From NCBI GenBank assembly GCA_037833965.1, contig AP031355.1, forward strand, positions 3,559,501 through 3,623,500: a stretch of DNA of 64,000 nt. Direction: 5' to 3'. A model generated the notes under the pieces. It saw only the letters and a program-made list of their open reading frames with translations. It made no database searches and was not told the DNA's origin. Shown in pieces: positions 10,622 to 21,632 of this stretch. Position numbers and translations under genes: made by a program. Positions within the stretch are counted from its first letter, which is position 1. Each line of letters opens with the position of its first letter. This stretch comes from Marchantia polymorpha subsp. ruderalis (lineage: Eukaryota; Streptophyta; Marchantiopsida; Marchantiales; Marchantiaceae).

Positions 10622-12620
10622 GCTGCGCCCTCGGCGGAAGAAGCGCCGGGAATTGCGCCTACGCGTAGGCCGGACGCATCCTTGGCGCAGGACCTAAGGG
10701 TGGAGCAGGACCGATCGGTGGAGCGGATTGACTGTCTGTAAGGTGAAGTTCGTGCGCGCGATGCGCAATTACACTCCGCGCAGGTAGATTCCGCACGATC
10801 GCCTTTGGCGGTAGACGTCGGCGGCGAGGAGGTTACAGTAGCGGCGGGACATGGACAGGCGGGCGATGCGAATTTGGCACGGTCGCATTCACCCACCGCC
10901 TTGGACATTTTAGCAGGGAGCAGGGAGGCTGCAAGAGCGCCTGCGGCGGCAAAGCACGCAGACATCTTGCAGACCCGCACAGGCCAGTCGCCAATGCATT
11001 CAATGGCGACCGAAATCCTCAATTCGGAGGATGACGAAGAAGGAGGATCCACGAAATTAGTGTCGGGATCGGGATCCACCGAGGAGGAGGAGGAAATGGT
11101 AGTCGCGCCGACGGCGGCGCTCTGTGAGCAGGTAGTACTTCTACTGAGGTACCTGGATCGTAAGATGGAGAAGTACGCAGACCCTCGCCAGCCTGGGTCC
11201 TACGTCGAGTTAGTGCGTAGGCGAACTTGCACTAAAGTCCACACCAGCAAGTTGTTGGCCCGTGTGGACCAGGAACTTAAGGATCTGCGGGAGAAGCATG
11301 AGTGCCTGTGGGGTCAGTACAACCTCAATAAGAAGTTGTACAAACACTTCGACAAGGTGAAGGACGAGAAGCTGGAAGAGTTCGCCAAGGAGAAGGCGAA
11401 GCTCACAGAGGAGCTGGATTTTGAGCAGGCTCAGAATCGAATGTTGTCAGGGGAGCTCGTGGGACAGACACGGTTGTTAGAGCAGTGTCAGCTCGCACGG
11501 CAGGCGGATGAGGGATTAATCCGCAGACTGCAGTCCAAGTGCGGGGAATTGAGAGCACAGCGTGCGGAGGCCGAATTACAGTTGGTTGTAGTTGAAGACG
11601 ATCGCCGGCGGGCGGCAGATCGCACGAAGGAAGAGATGGCGAGGCGAGTCACCCACTGTCTCAGGGGCTACGCCCACTGGAAAGTGGCGGCGCAGGAGAA
11701 ACTCACACTGCGTGAGTTAGAGCTTCGTGCAGCCGGGTTGTTGACAGGTGACAGTCGGAGTCGGCGGCGAGTGGCGAAGAAGTAGACTCTTTTCTGTCGA
11801 AGTCATGGGATACCATGGCCACCCTTGAGACGGAGGTTTCCGCGGTGTTGCGGCGTTTGGGACTGCGCACTCGAGCTAAGGACTGGCAGGGTAGGGAGTT
11901 AGTGCGCGGCAGTCCGTCGCGCAGGAGACGAAGCACTGTGAGCCGAACCTTCCCACCCTTCAGCGTTTGTAGTCCAGGTGGGGGTTCGAACTCCCATAAT
12001 CTAACTTCTCTGATCACAAGCCATGTTCTCACAGTGTATTCAAGACAATGAGATGATAAACACTTGCTCTTCCATAGACAAATTGTCCAAAACTGAAACT
12101 AACACCTGCTGTCTACTATTTCCACAAGAGCATCGGACAAGCTCTTTATTACATAAAGATCTAACCCAACTCTAGGTGACTTCCTCAATACTACAGCCGC
12201 TGTGGGCTTTCCTAGATCCCAGTCCCACTCCCAATTCCTACTCAGATTTCAGCATCGATTTCTCAGCTTCCACCTTCAGACCCCACCAGATTACTCTCTC
12301 AGATTCAACTCTCCCTTTCCAGTTTCAAATTCAGATTCCGACTGTCAGATTTCAGTCTCAGATTTCACTTCACTCTCAGCTCCCATTCTCAGATCTTCCA
12401 CTCTGATTTCAGCTCCCACTCACAGATTTTACACTTCAATCTCAGATCCAATTTAATTTCTCTCTCTGATACGATTCTCCACCCACGAGAGTTTGCTTCC
12501 TCCTACTTCGAACTCTCCACACTCCCCTCCTAATTCTCACCACTTCCCTGCGAGAAATCACTCACACCCACACCCTATTCCTCCTACTGATCCCACCTTC
12601 GATTTCCACACCCTGGCACA

Positions 12621-12770
12621 CCACCAGCTCTCAGCTCCCAGGCCGAGCACACCACTTCCGTCTCCACACACGCACACCACCAGCTCTCAGCTCCCAGGCC
12701 GAGCACACCACTTCCGTCTCCACACACGCACACCACCAGCTCTCCGTTCCCAGGCTGAACTCCCCACTTC
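12621..12770. repeat. 56-bp tandem repeat inside H, about 2.5 copies
   Basis: Units begin at 12621, 12677 and 12733 with CCACCAGCTCTC. The first two are almost identical and the third is partial and diverged. Confidence 0.85.
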
Positions 12771-13204
12771 GAAGTCCAAGGCCGAAACACACACAGCCCG
12801 CCTAAATGCCCCACTCGCAATGATGGGTAGCTGCCTGCTCCCCCTGCGCGACTTCACGCCGCCGCTGCCACCACACGTGTACATTCTACATTCCTGACCA
12901 CCCGATCTCCGCCGGAGGGAATCTTCTTCCGCGCACCGCCGAAGGCATCCACCCGCCGAAGACGCACCACCGCACCATTGCCTATCTTTAACAGTCACTC
13001 CCGACACCCATAACTCACGGATCCTTGCTCCGTTTCAGAAGTTCTTGGGCTCGTTGGAACGAGCAGGTTGAGTTCTTTCCAACGAGACCCTAACTGAGTC
13101 AACCTGTTACGAATTGCGAAAGTTATGCTGGTTTTACCCTTTGCCGAAGGCACACCGCCGAAGGCCTGTAATTTGTTATCGCCGAAGGCGCCCGCACGAT
13201 GTTC

Positions 13205-13290
13205 GCCGGTTGGATGTCTTCCGGTTGGATGTTTTCCGGTTCGATGTCTTTCGGTTTGATATACTCCGGTTTGATGTTGTCCTACCCTAT
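13205..13290. repeat. 17-bp tandem repeat (CCGGTTGGATGTCTT type) inside H, about 5 copies
   Basis: Successive degenerate units read as variants of TTCCGGTTGGATGTCTT. A second short-period array of the GAGTTTGCCGACCCC type follows at about 13505-13575, and a 32-bp duplication (CGTCCGAAGCCGGAGA type) at about 13634-13697. Confidence 0.75.
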
Positions 13291-13598
13291 CCGCCGCTTT
13301 CGACGCTCATAACTCAGTGACGCCTTATCCATTTGAATAGTTCTTGATCTCGTTGGAACGAGCGTCGCGAGTTCTTTCCAACGAGACCCTAATCAAGTCA
13401 AGCCGTTTACAAATGAAAACGATATGCTGATTTTACTGTTTCGCCGATGGCCCTTCCCCCGAAGGCCCCTTATCTGGTATCGCCGAAGGCCCCTGCACGA
13501 TGTTCACCGGCTCGGAGTTTGCCGACCCCGAGTTTGCCGACTCCGAGTTCGCTGACCCCGAGTTCGCCGACCTCGTATTGCCGAAGGCCTGCGCGCAG

Positions 13599-13624
13599 TT
13601 TAGGGTTTAGGGTTTAGGTTTAGG
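13599..13624 (+). repeat. Interstitial plant-type telomere repeat
   Basis: Two TTTAGGG and two TTTAGG units in a row. It lies inside solo LTR H, so it is not a chromosome end; it fits the Arabidopsis-type telomere used by most land plants. Confidence 0.85.
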
Positions 13625-15145
13625 TCGCGAAGTCGTCCGAAGCCGGAGACGTCCGGAGCCGAAGGCGTCCGAAGCCGGAGACGTCCGGAGCCGAACTCGC
13701 CTCAACCCTTCCCATCAGTAACTTCCGACACTCACAATTCAGTGATGCCTCATCCGTTTGAAGAGTTCTTGGTTTCATTAGAACGAGCGTCGCGAGCTCT
13801 TTCCAACGAAACACTAATTGAGTCAAGGCGTCACACATTGAAAACGTTATGAGGGTTTCACTGTTTCGCCGAAGGCCTTTCCCCGAAGTAACTTCACTGA
13901 AGGCACTTCGCCGGAAACCCTGCCCTGAAGGCCCCCTTCCGCACCTTTGTCTACTAACTATTACACCAACTACTTATCTTGCCAAAACTTCCAGAAAACT
14001 CCAAGCATAATTTTGCAAGAGCTTACATCTAAAATTTTAACTCTCATAAGTGTAAAAAGACATGTGAGCACAGTTTTGTGCTCACAAGCACAGGTTTTGC
14101 GGAGTGTAGTGTAGCGTGGATCTATGCAGGCGTGTAGCATAGTGCAGTGTAGTGCTAGTTAGGACTTAGAAGGTATAAAGTAGTTCAAGGCGTCTTGCCT
14201 TGGGATTTTTCCAGTTTCGGAAGTGCAGATCAGGAACTCATTTTCTCTACGTGTTTGTGTCCTTAGTTCTGTCACCACGCAAGAGGAGCTACACCTTGGC
14301 GGTCCGCATTGCGTAGCTGAAGGCCTTCGGCCGAATGTTCAGAGCTAGTACATTGGTTAGAAACTTGAGTAGTTCGGATCTACACCTGCGGGTGATTGCC
14401 GATGCTAAGAGCCAGTGACTAGTTAGATACTTGAATAGTTTCGCCCCTACACCTTCAAGTGTTTGTTCCTGATTGTACTCCTTCGGGATTTTTCCCCTGA
14501 ATGCCAAAGTGAAGTTTTGCTACTTCGTGTAAGCCTTGGTTGTAAATTCAGGTTACGCTGCAGCAGGTGCATTCAGGGCAACCCCTGTAGTATTTTTGGG
14601 AATGACAAGTGCCTAAGAATTCAAACTCTTCAATAGACTGTTATTGTGTGTTACTAGAACGTTTTTCAATTGAGTCCCTCCATGCGGACCTGTGTTCTCT
14701 GCGCGTTTTGTGAGTTGAGAGTGTTGTTCACCGCGTGTGAGTGACTTCGATCCGAAGTAGGAAGTCCAACCCGGGTTCCCTACGCTAGCAGAAAGCTAGT
14801 GGAAGGGTTGGAAAAGCCGGAGTTGGGAGTCACTACCCGTAGCTTCGCTGAGTGCTCGCGAGAGACTTTCCCCCTGAAATTTTAAGTAGAGGTCCTAACC
14901 GATCTCTGGGTTGTGTTTTTGTAGTTTAAGGTGTGTGTGTGTGTGTTGTACGCTGCACTATGCGACCTCTGAGTGAGCTCCGAGTGAACACTTGCAGTAT
15001 TTCTGGGAGTGACAGTCGCCTGAGAATTCAAACTCCTCAATAGTCTGTTAGATGTGACACTTTGTACCCTGTGTGTTCCTCTGTCCCTGTGGGTTCGACC
15101 TTTCTACCACTATATTGCAGTTTTAGCCTTTAGTGGGTTATTACA

Positions 15146-16200
15146 GAGAGCAGGTATCACTTCATTGACGATGATTGATGACCTCCCGTACTTGATTGCC
15201 AATTTCATCTCCTTGTATGACTTTGTAAGGGAATTGAGAATAATGATTGTCTTATTCTTGTAGTTGAGCTATTTCTTGTTGCCAGAATTTGTGACCTCAA
15301 TCGTCATCTTCAAGAATTCGTCTAAGTTGGCTTTCATTCACTTTGTATGATCCATATCAAACCCAAAGAGACTCTCTTCAATTAGATCTTGTTGGAGAGA
15401 AAGCTAGATTGAAACATCTCCTCAAGCTTCTTCCACACCTTTGTTGGTTTGTCTTCCTTATCAATTAGATGGATAATCAAATCAGACAAGTGAAAGATTA
15501 GTGTACTCATAACTGTTTCATACATTTCCTTTCTTTGATCTTGGGGAATGTCTTCAGGCCATGGCACTAGGTCGGAGATGACCCTGTGCAATCTCTACTA
15601 GGCGAAGAGCGCTGAGATTTTCCTGCGGCAGATGCAAAAATCTCTAGTTCCGTCAAATTTCTCGATGTTAATTCTCATTGCCAACGAAAGATTCCAAAAA
15701 TTGAGACTCAATACGCTTCGTTGTGACGAATTTCTGTTGGTGCTTTGCTGTGGAAGATCGTCGCTCCAATTTGGCTAGCCGATGCGTTATGCGAGGCGAT
15801 TTCATGCTTTCAAATCCGCCAGGATGATTCGAAACGCGAGATACAGAATTGACAAATCTGTGAAATCAAGATTGATGCTCTGATACCAATGTAAAGATTT
15901 TCATCCCCAAAACCAACAAAAATCACAGTCCACATACACAACAAAACACAAGAATTTTGTTTGACGAAGTTAAACTCAAAATCCTAGTCCATCCGAACAT
16001 ATCATTGAAGCTACTTTGATTATATAACCAAGATCAATGTCGTCGGACTTTTACTTCTCAATGTTTTTACAGAATTTCGTTCCGGTGAGAAATACTCACA
16101 AAGACAATTATTCCTGTTTCCCAATTCTCATACTTGAGTTTTCTTGAAAATTCCAATACTAAGAAATACTTTAATCCGCTGGCTAGCTTTTAAACCATCC
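15146..16200 (-). mobile_element. Ty1/copia fossil: gag fragment, primer-binding site, part of 5' LTR
   Basis: On the minus strand 15591-15382 encodes a copia-type gag piece (PTKVWKKLEEMFQSSF). At 15889-15874 the minus strand reads TTGGTATCAGAGCATC, the initiator-Met tRNA primer site typical of plant copia elements. From 15890 rightward the sequence begins TGTAAAGATTTT, the inner end of an inverted 5' LTR. The outer end of that LTR is not clear; I stop at about 16200. The left side is cut by LTR F. The fossil is old and broken. Confidence 0.7.
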
Positions 16201-17100
16201 TGACTTATAATGGAAAAATATAAGAATGAATCAAAGTAAATTCCTATACAGACCATATAATATTGAAACATCAACGAGCGAATTTCTAAGAAAGAAAAAC
16301 TTCTAAAGAAAAACTACATGTAACTGAAGCTGATATCTCACGTTGTGAGACACTTTCTTCTGCTTCTCATAAGCGTTATAAATTATCTTGAGTATTGTTT
16401 TGTTTACTATGTACATTCTGCTCCAAGATCATTTCTACATGTTTAGAGGTGAACTGTTGCAAAATCATCTCAAAATTTCTCGAATAAAATGTTGATGAAA
16501 ATCCAGATTTACAGCATGAAGGCTGTAATAAGCATCAAAGATGTCATACTGTCGAACATGATATCAGTCTCAATGGTCTTTCATCCAAAGGATGCTTAAC
16601 CAGAACGCAGAGAACCAAAAGACATCAATGAAAGAAAGCTAAAAACAAGATATCCATCACATGAACAAACTTGTAAAGTATATCGACATTTTGTGGCATC
16701 AAGGAAACCTCTTCATAAACAAAATAAGTTGTTAAGAAATCGAGTACGTAGTTCTCGATTGAGCTGTTATGCAGTAAAGTTGTATTGCTGTGCATTGGGG
16801 CGATCGTGTCATGGTTTAAGATGACTAAAAGTCAATGACATATTCTTGTGAGACGAGAGTATCCAACATCACGGAGAATATCTTATACCAGCGCAATGGA
16901 ATAGTGTAACGAGTGATGTGTTCTGTTTGAGCTGCTTGGAGGCGTTGAATCTTCAATTGTCTTATCCGACTGAGTTTGCAAACAGACAGCTGATGTTAAT
17001 AAGCGTCCCAGAGGCATGGTTTACACAACCTCCTTGCACTAGATTTGCTAATATCTGCAAGGATATGTTACAGCAAGAACATCAGTAATGAACTGTTATG
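16201..17100. other. AT-rich intergenic stretch
   Basis: No open frame with coding character, no RNA gene and no clear repeat were seen. The stretch may contain the remainder of the copia LTR on its left. Confidence 0.4.
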
Positions 17101-17139
17101 CATTGATAACTTTATCCTGCAATTATGAAAGCAAGACTT

Positions 17140-17723
17140 TTGCGTAGTTTTGAAAATCGTTTGGAGATTAAATATCGCTATCTCACTCTTTGCTATGCAG
17201 GTTTGCGTCTTGTTGAAACCTATAGGTTGGAGGTCCATATGGCCCGTCGCTATGGGTCGCATAGACGGAGTGCAATTCACAGCCTTGATGGCTGATAGCA
17301 ATCTACCATTCCCTGTGCTCAACTTTGGCGGGCTTCTTGCTAACTCCGCCTCCAAACGGGTTCAATGCATGAGAGATGATTACAGTCTCAGGTCTGCAAG
17401 CTGCCACCATCAGCGTTCTGAATTTTGTTCGCTACATTCATCATTCTGGTATTTATTTTTCACTCTCCCGTTGTTAATATGATGTTTCTTTTTAGTCGTT
17501 CATTTTTACATTTGTCCGTGGCATCCGTGAATTACATGGTGCCCATCAACGCTCGGCTTTATTAACGACGTTTCGATCTCTGACTCTTTTTAGCTACTAG
17601 TCGATTATGACTCTGACTCTATGTATCTCCGAACTTGCAAGTGCAATGGCTACTTTAGCTTCAAGGTTGTGGACTGACAATATGCAGTGCAACGAAATAT
17701 TCCCACATCTGTGTAACTTCACT
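17140..17723 (+). pseudogene. Class III peroxidase pseudogene fragment 1
   Basis: Around 17217-17360 the frame reads WPVAMGRIDGV and ADSNLPFPVLNF, which matches the plant secretory peroxidase stretch V.LGRRD...A..NLP.P. About 240 bases later (17684-17723) comes the next exon's end (CNFT, from the RLYNFT region). The stretch aligns well with 24650-25218 and 40831-41287. The distal-His exon and the C-terminus are missing and homology stops sharply at 17723. Functional enzymes of this family oxidise phenolics in the cell wall using H2O2; this copy cannot. Confidence 0.7.
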
Positions 17724-18060
17724 GTACAGCTACCTACCGCTATGATTGCAGCGGCTTCACTTCAGAGCCCGACAGTGGGTGCCCATACCCATGCCCACAC
17801 CTACCCATACCCATGGGTTATGGGTGGGTTTTGGGTGACATTAGCTTTCCATGGGTGGGCACAAGTAATGCTAAGAGCAGTGTTTGTCAAGATCGAACCA
17901 AGAATTTTCGTAATTTGAGTATGATGGGTGGGCACAGGTAAGGCTATGGGTGGGTTTAGGTCGCTGCTGATGGTTATGGTCTGGTCTGGGTGCAGATTTG
18001 AATTAAAATGTTGGACTCTGTTTCATTCCTTCTGCAAGTGTTGATATATGCATTGATGTT
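17724..18060. repeat. TACCCA/TGGGTA-rich low-complexity stretch
   Basis: Many ACCCATACCCATG and ATGGGTGGG words on both strands give self-complementary sequence (17770-17960). The words GTACAGCTACCTACCGCTATGA (first 20 bases shared) occur at 17721 and again near 18070, so the stretch is bounded by a short direct repeat. Confidence 0.5.
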
Positions 18061-19112
18061 TGCATGAATACAGCTACCTACCGCTATGATTGCAGCGGCT
18101 TCAGTGGAACGCGTGCCTGGCGACTCCCGAGGACAAATATATGTGGGATTCCAGTTGACTTTTAGGCGTAGATTGAGTCCCATCCTCGAAACAGTGAACG
18201 AACGTCGATTCCAGCTCATACCGTGCTCGACAGTAAGATGCATGAAGCACCTACGACGTTTCATCAACCTCAGAATCCCATTCTCAACCTGTAAATCTAG
18301 AAGTGTATCCAGTGAGTATAGTGGGATGACGTTTTCTAGAATGGAGTTATCAATAAGCTGCTGGCATCTAAATAATTAGTGAGCATTATATGAAGATTGC
18401 GTGCTCAAAGGTTTCACGGGTTCTTACCTGTTCGATCTCTTGGAGTTGATGCTTGAAGGCCTTGATGACCTGAACACATCTCAGCAACATAACTTATTGA
18501 TTAGTAAAGTTGATTGAACGGAGAGCTTGCTTCGAGTTCAAGTTTAAGAAATCAGGAACAAATATCAAAACCGAACAAAATTAAAGAATATAATTTGTAT
18601 TCTTTATCATTCATGAAATTAGCTCAATCACGAACTTTGAGGTTAAATTTCAATGTGATTGGAAAATAGATTTTAGAATAGAATCTAAATTTTTCCAATA
18701 TCTTGGAAAAATTCATATTTGACTATTTACTCGAGATCTTATTAGCGTGAGGTTGACACTCATTTGATGTTTACTGATCAAGTATTATTTACAATTTTAC
18801 TAAACTCTCCTTGGAAACTGTTTGGGAGAGAGAAAAAGAGATTAATTTAGCTGAAAGGCGGTCATCGTGTATATGTTGGAAGATTCATTGCGATGTTGTT
18901 CTAGGCAGTTTTCAATTATAGCATGGTGGATTCCGGACACAGGTTGCGCATGTGTTGAGCCAGTTTTAGGGTAAGGTTCAAGCTCTTGCAATATTGAGGG
19001 TTACTCCCACTGTACACAGAAGGATCTTAACTGACAGTAGTTAAAGGTCTCAGACTTCTGAGTCCCGACTGACTTTCGACAGAGATTTGGTGGATCCACT
19101 GACACTTTTGAT
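18061..19112. repeat. Upstream block of unit 1 (repeated upstream of all three SERAC1-like genes)
   Basis: The stretch aligns in patches with about 29370-30560 and 34690-36540 (for example GGCGTCATCGTGTATATG-like and GATGACGTTTTCTAGA words). It has no convincing open frame. It is probably intergenic or intronic sequence duplicated with the genes. Confidence 0.55.
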
Positions 19113-19411
19113 AGAAAGTCAAGCATCGTTGAGCCATCACTCTTAACTCCGGCTCGGGCTTTTGAGGCATTCTTGGTCAATTTGTGCTAGAAAGTCAAGC
19201 ATCGTTGAGCCATCACTCTTAACTCCGGCTCGGGCTTTTGAGGCATTCTTGGTCAATTTGTGCTAGAAAGTCAAGCATCGTTGAGCCATCACTCTTAACT
19301 CCGGCTCGGGTTTTGAGGCATTCTTGGTCAATTTGTGCTAGAAATCAAGCATAGTTGAGCCATCACTCTTAAATCCGGCTCGGACTTTTGAGGCATTCTT
19401 GGTCAATTTGT
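19113..19411. repeat. 75/76-bp tandem array, 4 copies
   Basis: Units start AGAAAGTCAAGCATCG at 19113, 19189 and 19265, with a slightly diverged fourth at 19340. Each contains TTGAGCCATCACTCTTAA and ends GGTCAATTTGTG. The other two units lack this expansion. Confidence 0.9.
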
Positions 19412-19664
19412 GGGGCCAGATTTATTTATCGAGGGAAACGCAGCAGCTGAGAACTCGTCATTACGAGACGGTCAGGGCTTCTCTGATTCGCTTCTCGTTT
19501 CGTATTCTACGGATGTACAAGTGGACATTGTCGAGCTCACCCTACGTGCCTTAAGTATGTATCGACGACAGTGTCAACCCCATCTCAGAAGGAAGTCTGT
19601 ACTGCTGCTCATGAGCGGAGCGACCACTATGAAATCTGGAAGACGATGCCAGAAGCAGTGCTGA
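19410..19664 (+). other. Candidate upstream exon of SERAC1-like gene 1
   Basis: The frame (NAAAENSSLRDGQGFSDS, LVSYSTDVQVDIVELT) is conserved in the matching positions of unit 2 (from about 30560) and unit 3 (from about 36640; DGQGFSDAPFVSFSMDVQVD). Conservation in one frame across three copies suggests coding sequence upstream of the hydrolase exon. In unit 1 the part after LRALSM departs from the others because small insertions shift the frame and later restore it. In unit 2 the frame closes early. No domain recognised. Confidence 0.35.
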
Positions 19665-20075
19665 TGAGACCAGGGGGATCGCGGTGGCCACATACTCGTT
19701 CTCAGCGAAGTGTCGATGGAAAAGAAGAGCGGTTCCATCTGGCTATCTTCGATTCGTCATCTTCGAGACGTGATTACAAGCGTCCGGAGTTCAGATGAGA
19801 GTTTGAAGACCGACGGTTCAAATCACGTAAATTCTTCATCCTTCTCCAAGCACTTTTCATATGAGCTGTAATAAAATTTCGATGAGCACTTACAGCTGAA
19901 ACGATATTTCCAGTTGCGTCCGTTTTTCACATTCTGAGCCACAAGCGGCGTAGTACACAGAGGAGCTTCATGCTCGGTCCATTCTAGAGCCACAATGAAA
20001 AATTCACCTTGTTCGTCGTGTTGCTTAAATGTGCAATGATCCTGATTTAACTCTTCAAATTTGTCTTAGGCGCAG

Positions 20076-21632
20076 GTTCCAGAAGAGGGTTCCGACGCAC
20101 GTGCAACTGAGACGACATCTATGTTCGCCAATCGCATCAATGACGAACTGTTTGTGCTGTACGCACCATCGGATGGACTGCCTCACAACATGGAGATAGT
20201 ATTTGTGCACGACCTATATACCCAAGGCTCTAGAGATGCGTGGAGGACGACATGGACCAACGACGATGGCACATGCTGGCCGAGAGAATTCTTGGGAAAA
20301 AAGTTCCCGAGATCTCGTATCTTAGCGGTGTCTTATGATGCTTGTGTAATTACGAATAGTACCCAGGGCCGAATGGACTCCTTGTCCATTGTTGCAGAAA
20401 ATCTGATGGTCAACTTTTTCCTTAGAAGTAGCAATGTTGGGCAGACAAACAACTGCCCAGTTGTCTTCGTCGGGCATGGTCTGGGCTGCTTCGTCATTAA
20501 GAATCTAATGCTCAAAGCGTGTGAGCACTACAAGGAGAACAACGACGAAAGGAGGAAATTGTTAGAAAATGTACGTGGCTTTGTGTTCTATTCTCCTTTC
20601 AACTCCGGAGTCCAATGGGATCTCTATGCGAATGAGTCTGGTCAAAGTAACTCACTAACGGACTCCTTAAGACCACACAATGCGGAACTGAGTCGACTCA
20701 ACGAAGCTTTCGCAAGCCTTCGACGCCGTATGCAGGAGAGGCGGAACTCAAGGAATTTGTGGACGGTGTTGACAATCTGCGAGTCACATGAAACAGCATC
20801 AAGCAGCGTGAGTCTCTCTAGCGAGCACCGTTGAAAGTGGTAGTTGAGAGTCTGATTCGCATAAGATGTATCGGTTTGCAGAGGCTTGCAGTTTCTTTCC
20901 AACTTTTTCAGTTCATGATGGTCTTCTGAGAGGAACTGACAATTCAGCTTCTATATCGGTCCATTATTTTTGGTGAGAGCATGAACAGCAGATTGACATG
21001 TGGACATGATGGAGAGACTATAAAGCTGGGGATGATTGCAATGTGCTTGTTGTGTCGAAATTTTTAATTCCTTCTTGAGTTCTGTTGCTCATGTCACTGC
21101 GTACTGTAGTATGATTCAAGAGTGTGCTAAGCCGTCTCGTAGTAAGTAGTGACTAAATCTACATACTCGCTCTATTGCGATGCAGCGTGGCCGCTCGCAA
21201 AGATCAGGAACCTTTGTTACAGAGGCAACGGCCAGATTCGATTGCGAACAATTCCGATTTGGAGTTGGTGACCATTTCGGAGTCTGCAAACATCAGTCAA
21301 CAGGAGACGTTGGATATCAATGCGTCGAAAATTGGCTGGATTCTATCCTGAAGAGTCAAAGAAAGCCTACTCCCTATTCCATGCCCAAATTTCTTCCCCG
21401 CGAGCCGTTCATGGACCCTTCTACTGACAAACTCCCTTCCTACAATTCCGGAGAATCCGTTCTCAAGTTTTTGTCAGACATTGATACAGGACAGGACTAT
21501 GAAGCAGCCGTTCTAAAGTTTTTTCCAGACATTGATTCACCAAAAGAACAGGCGTATGAAGCAGCCCTTCTCAAGCTTTTTTCAGACTTTGATTCACAAA
21601 AAGAACAGGAGTACAAAAAATATTTCCGCTGA
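20076..21632 (+). CDS. SERAC1-like alpha/beta-hydrolase gene 1 (two visible exons)
   Basis: Exons at 20076-20807 and 21186-21632, split by a phase-0 intron (AGC^GTGAGT ... GATGCAG^CGT). The first exon follows a CAG acceptor; its first Met is at 20121, but an earlier exon is likely. Similarity to SERAC1 is seen in EIVFVHDLYT, CWPREFLGKKFPRSRIL, VVFVGHGLGCFVIKNL, GFVFYSPFNSG and, in exon two, GVGDHFGVCK, which carries the candidate catalytic His. The nucleophile elbow is GHGLG, with Gly instead of the Ser of GHSxG, so hydrolase activity is unlikely. The C-terminal tail has degenerate 19-residue repeats (LKFFPDIDSPKEQAYEAA). Human SERAC1 acts in phosphatidylglycerol remodelling; a role here cannot be inferred. 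Open throughout and probably expressed, but no promoter recognised. Confidence 0.72.

Larger units (their letters stand above)
13011..13868 (-). repeat. Three copies of a shared LTR module inside H
   Basis: Copies at about 13011-13137, 13310-13440 and 13733-13868 each contain, on the minus strand, GTTGGAAAGA(A/G)CTC, then a (C)TCGTT(C/G)(C/T)AACGAG-type palindrome and CAAGAAC. The same module occurs once in sense orientation in each giant LTR: 5844-5932 in A, 55281-55380 in D, 61238-61335 in E. Confidence 0.7.
11937..14086. mobile_element. Solo LTR H of a different retrotransposon family
   Basis: The sequence starts TGTGAGC and ends GCTCACA and is flanked on both sides by AGCAC (11932-11936 and 14087-14091), a clean 5-bp target duplication. 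No gag or pol is present, so this is a solo LTR of 2150 bases (or a large non-coding LTR-type element). It is packed with short tandem repeats: a pyrimidine-rich tract (12180-12450), a 56-bp unit, 17-bp units, telomere-like repeats and three copies of a module also found once per giant LTR. The module's direction suggests that H lies inverted relative to F. Confidence 0.8.
10622..15145 (+). mobile_element. LTR F (3' part) of a Ty3/gypsy element, interrupted by solo LTR H
   Basis: From 10622 the sequence matches the middle of the LTR-encoded frame of D and continues through its acidic cluster and coiled coil (open stretch 10805-11785, for example KLLARVDQELKDLREKHECLWG). After the 2.15 kb insertion H it resumes at 14092 with the U3 end, TATA box (14174), R and U5, and ends TTATTACA at 15145. 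The frame is broken (a few breaks). U5 has the duplicated block seen in D and J, but the hairpin is of the A/I type, so F is intermediate between the two subfamilies. It is older than G, A and H, which lie inside it. Confidence 0.8.

Noticed and set aside
11983-11994. tRNA gene or SINE head (GGTTCGAACTCC, like a B box)
   Set aside because: No A box or cloverleaf upstream; it lies at the edge of solo LTR H and the T-arm-like pairing is probably chance.
12176-12897. Ser/Pro-rich open frames in the pyrimidine-rich part of H
   Set aside because: Composition-driven openness across repeated CAGCTCCCA- and CAGATTT-type words; no Met context or family similarity.
13599-13624. Chromosome end
   Set aside because: Only four units, embedded within solo LTR H with sequence continuing on both sides.
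19113-19411. CRISPR-like array
   Set aside because: Units are contiguous and whole-unit identical with no unique spacers, and the context is a plant nuclear genome; it is a plain tandem repeat.
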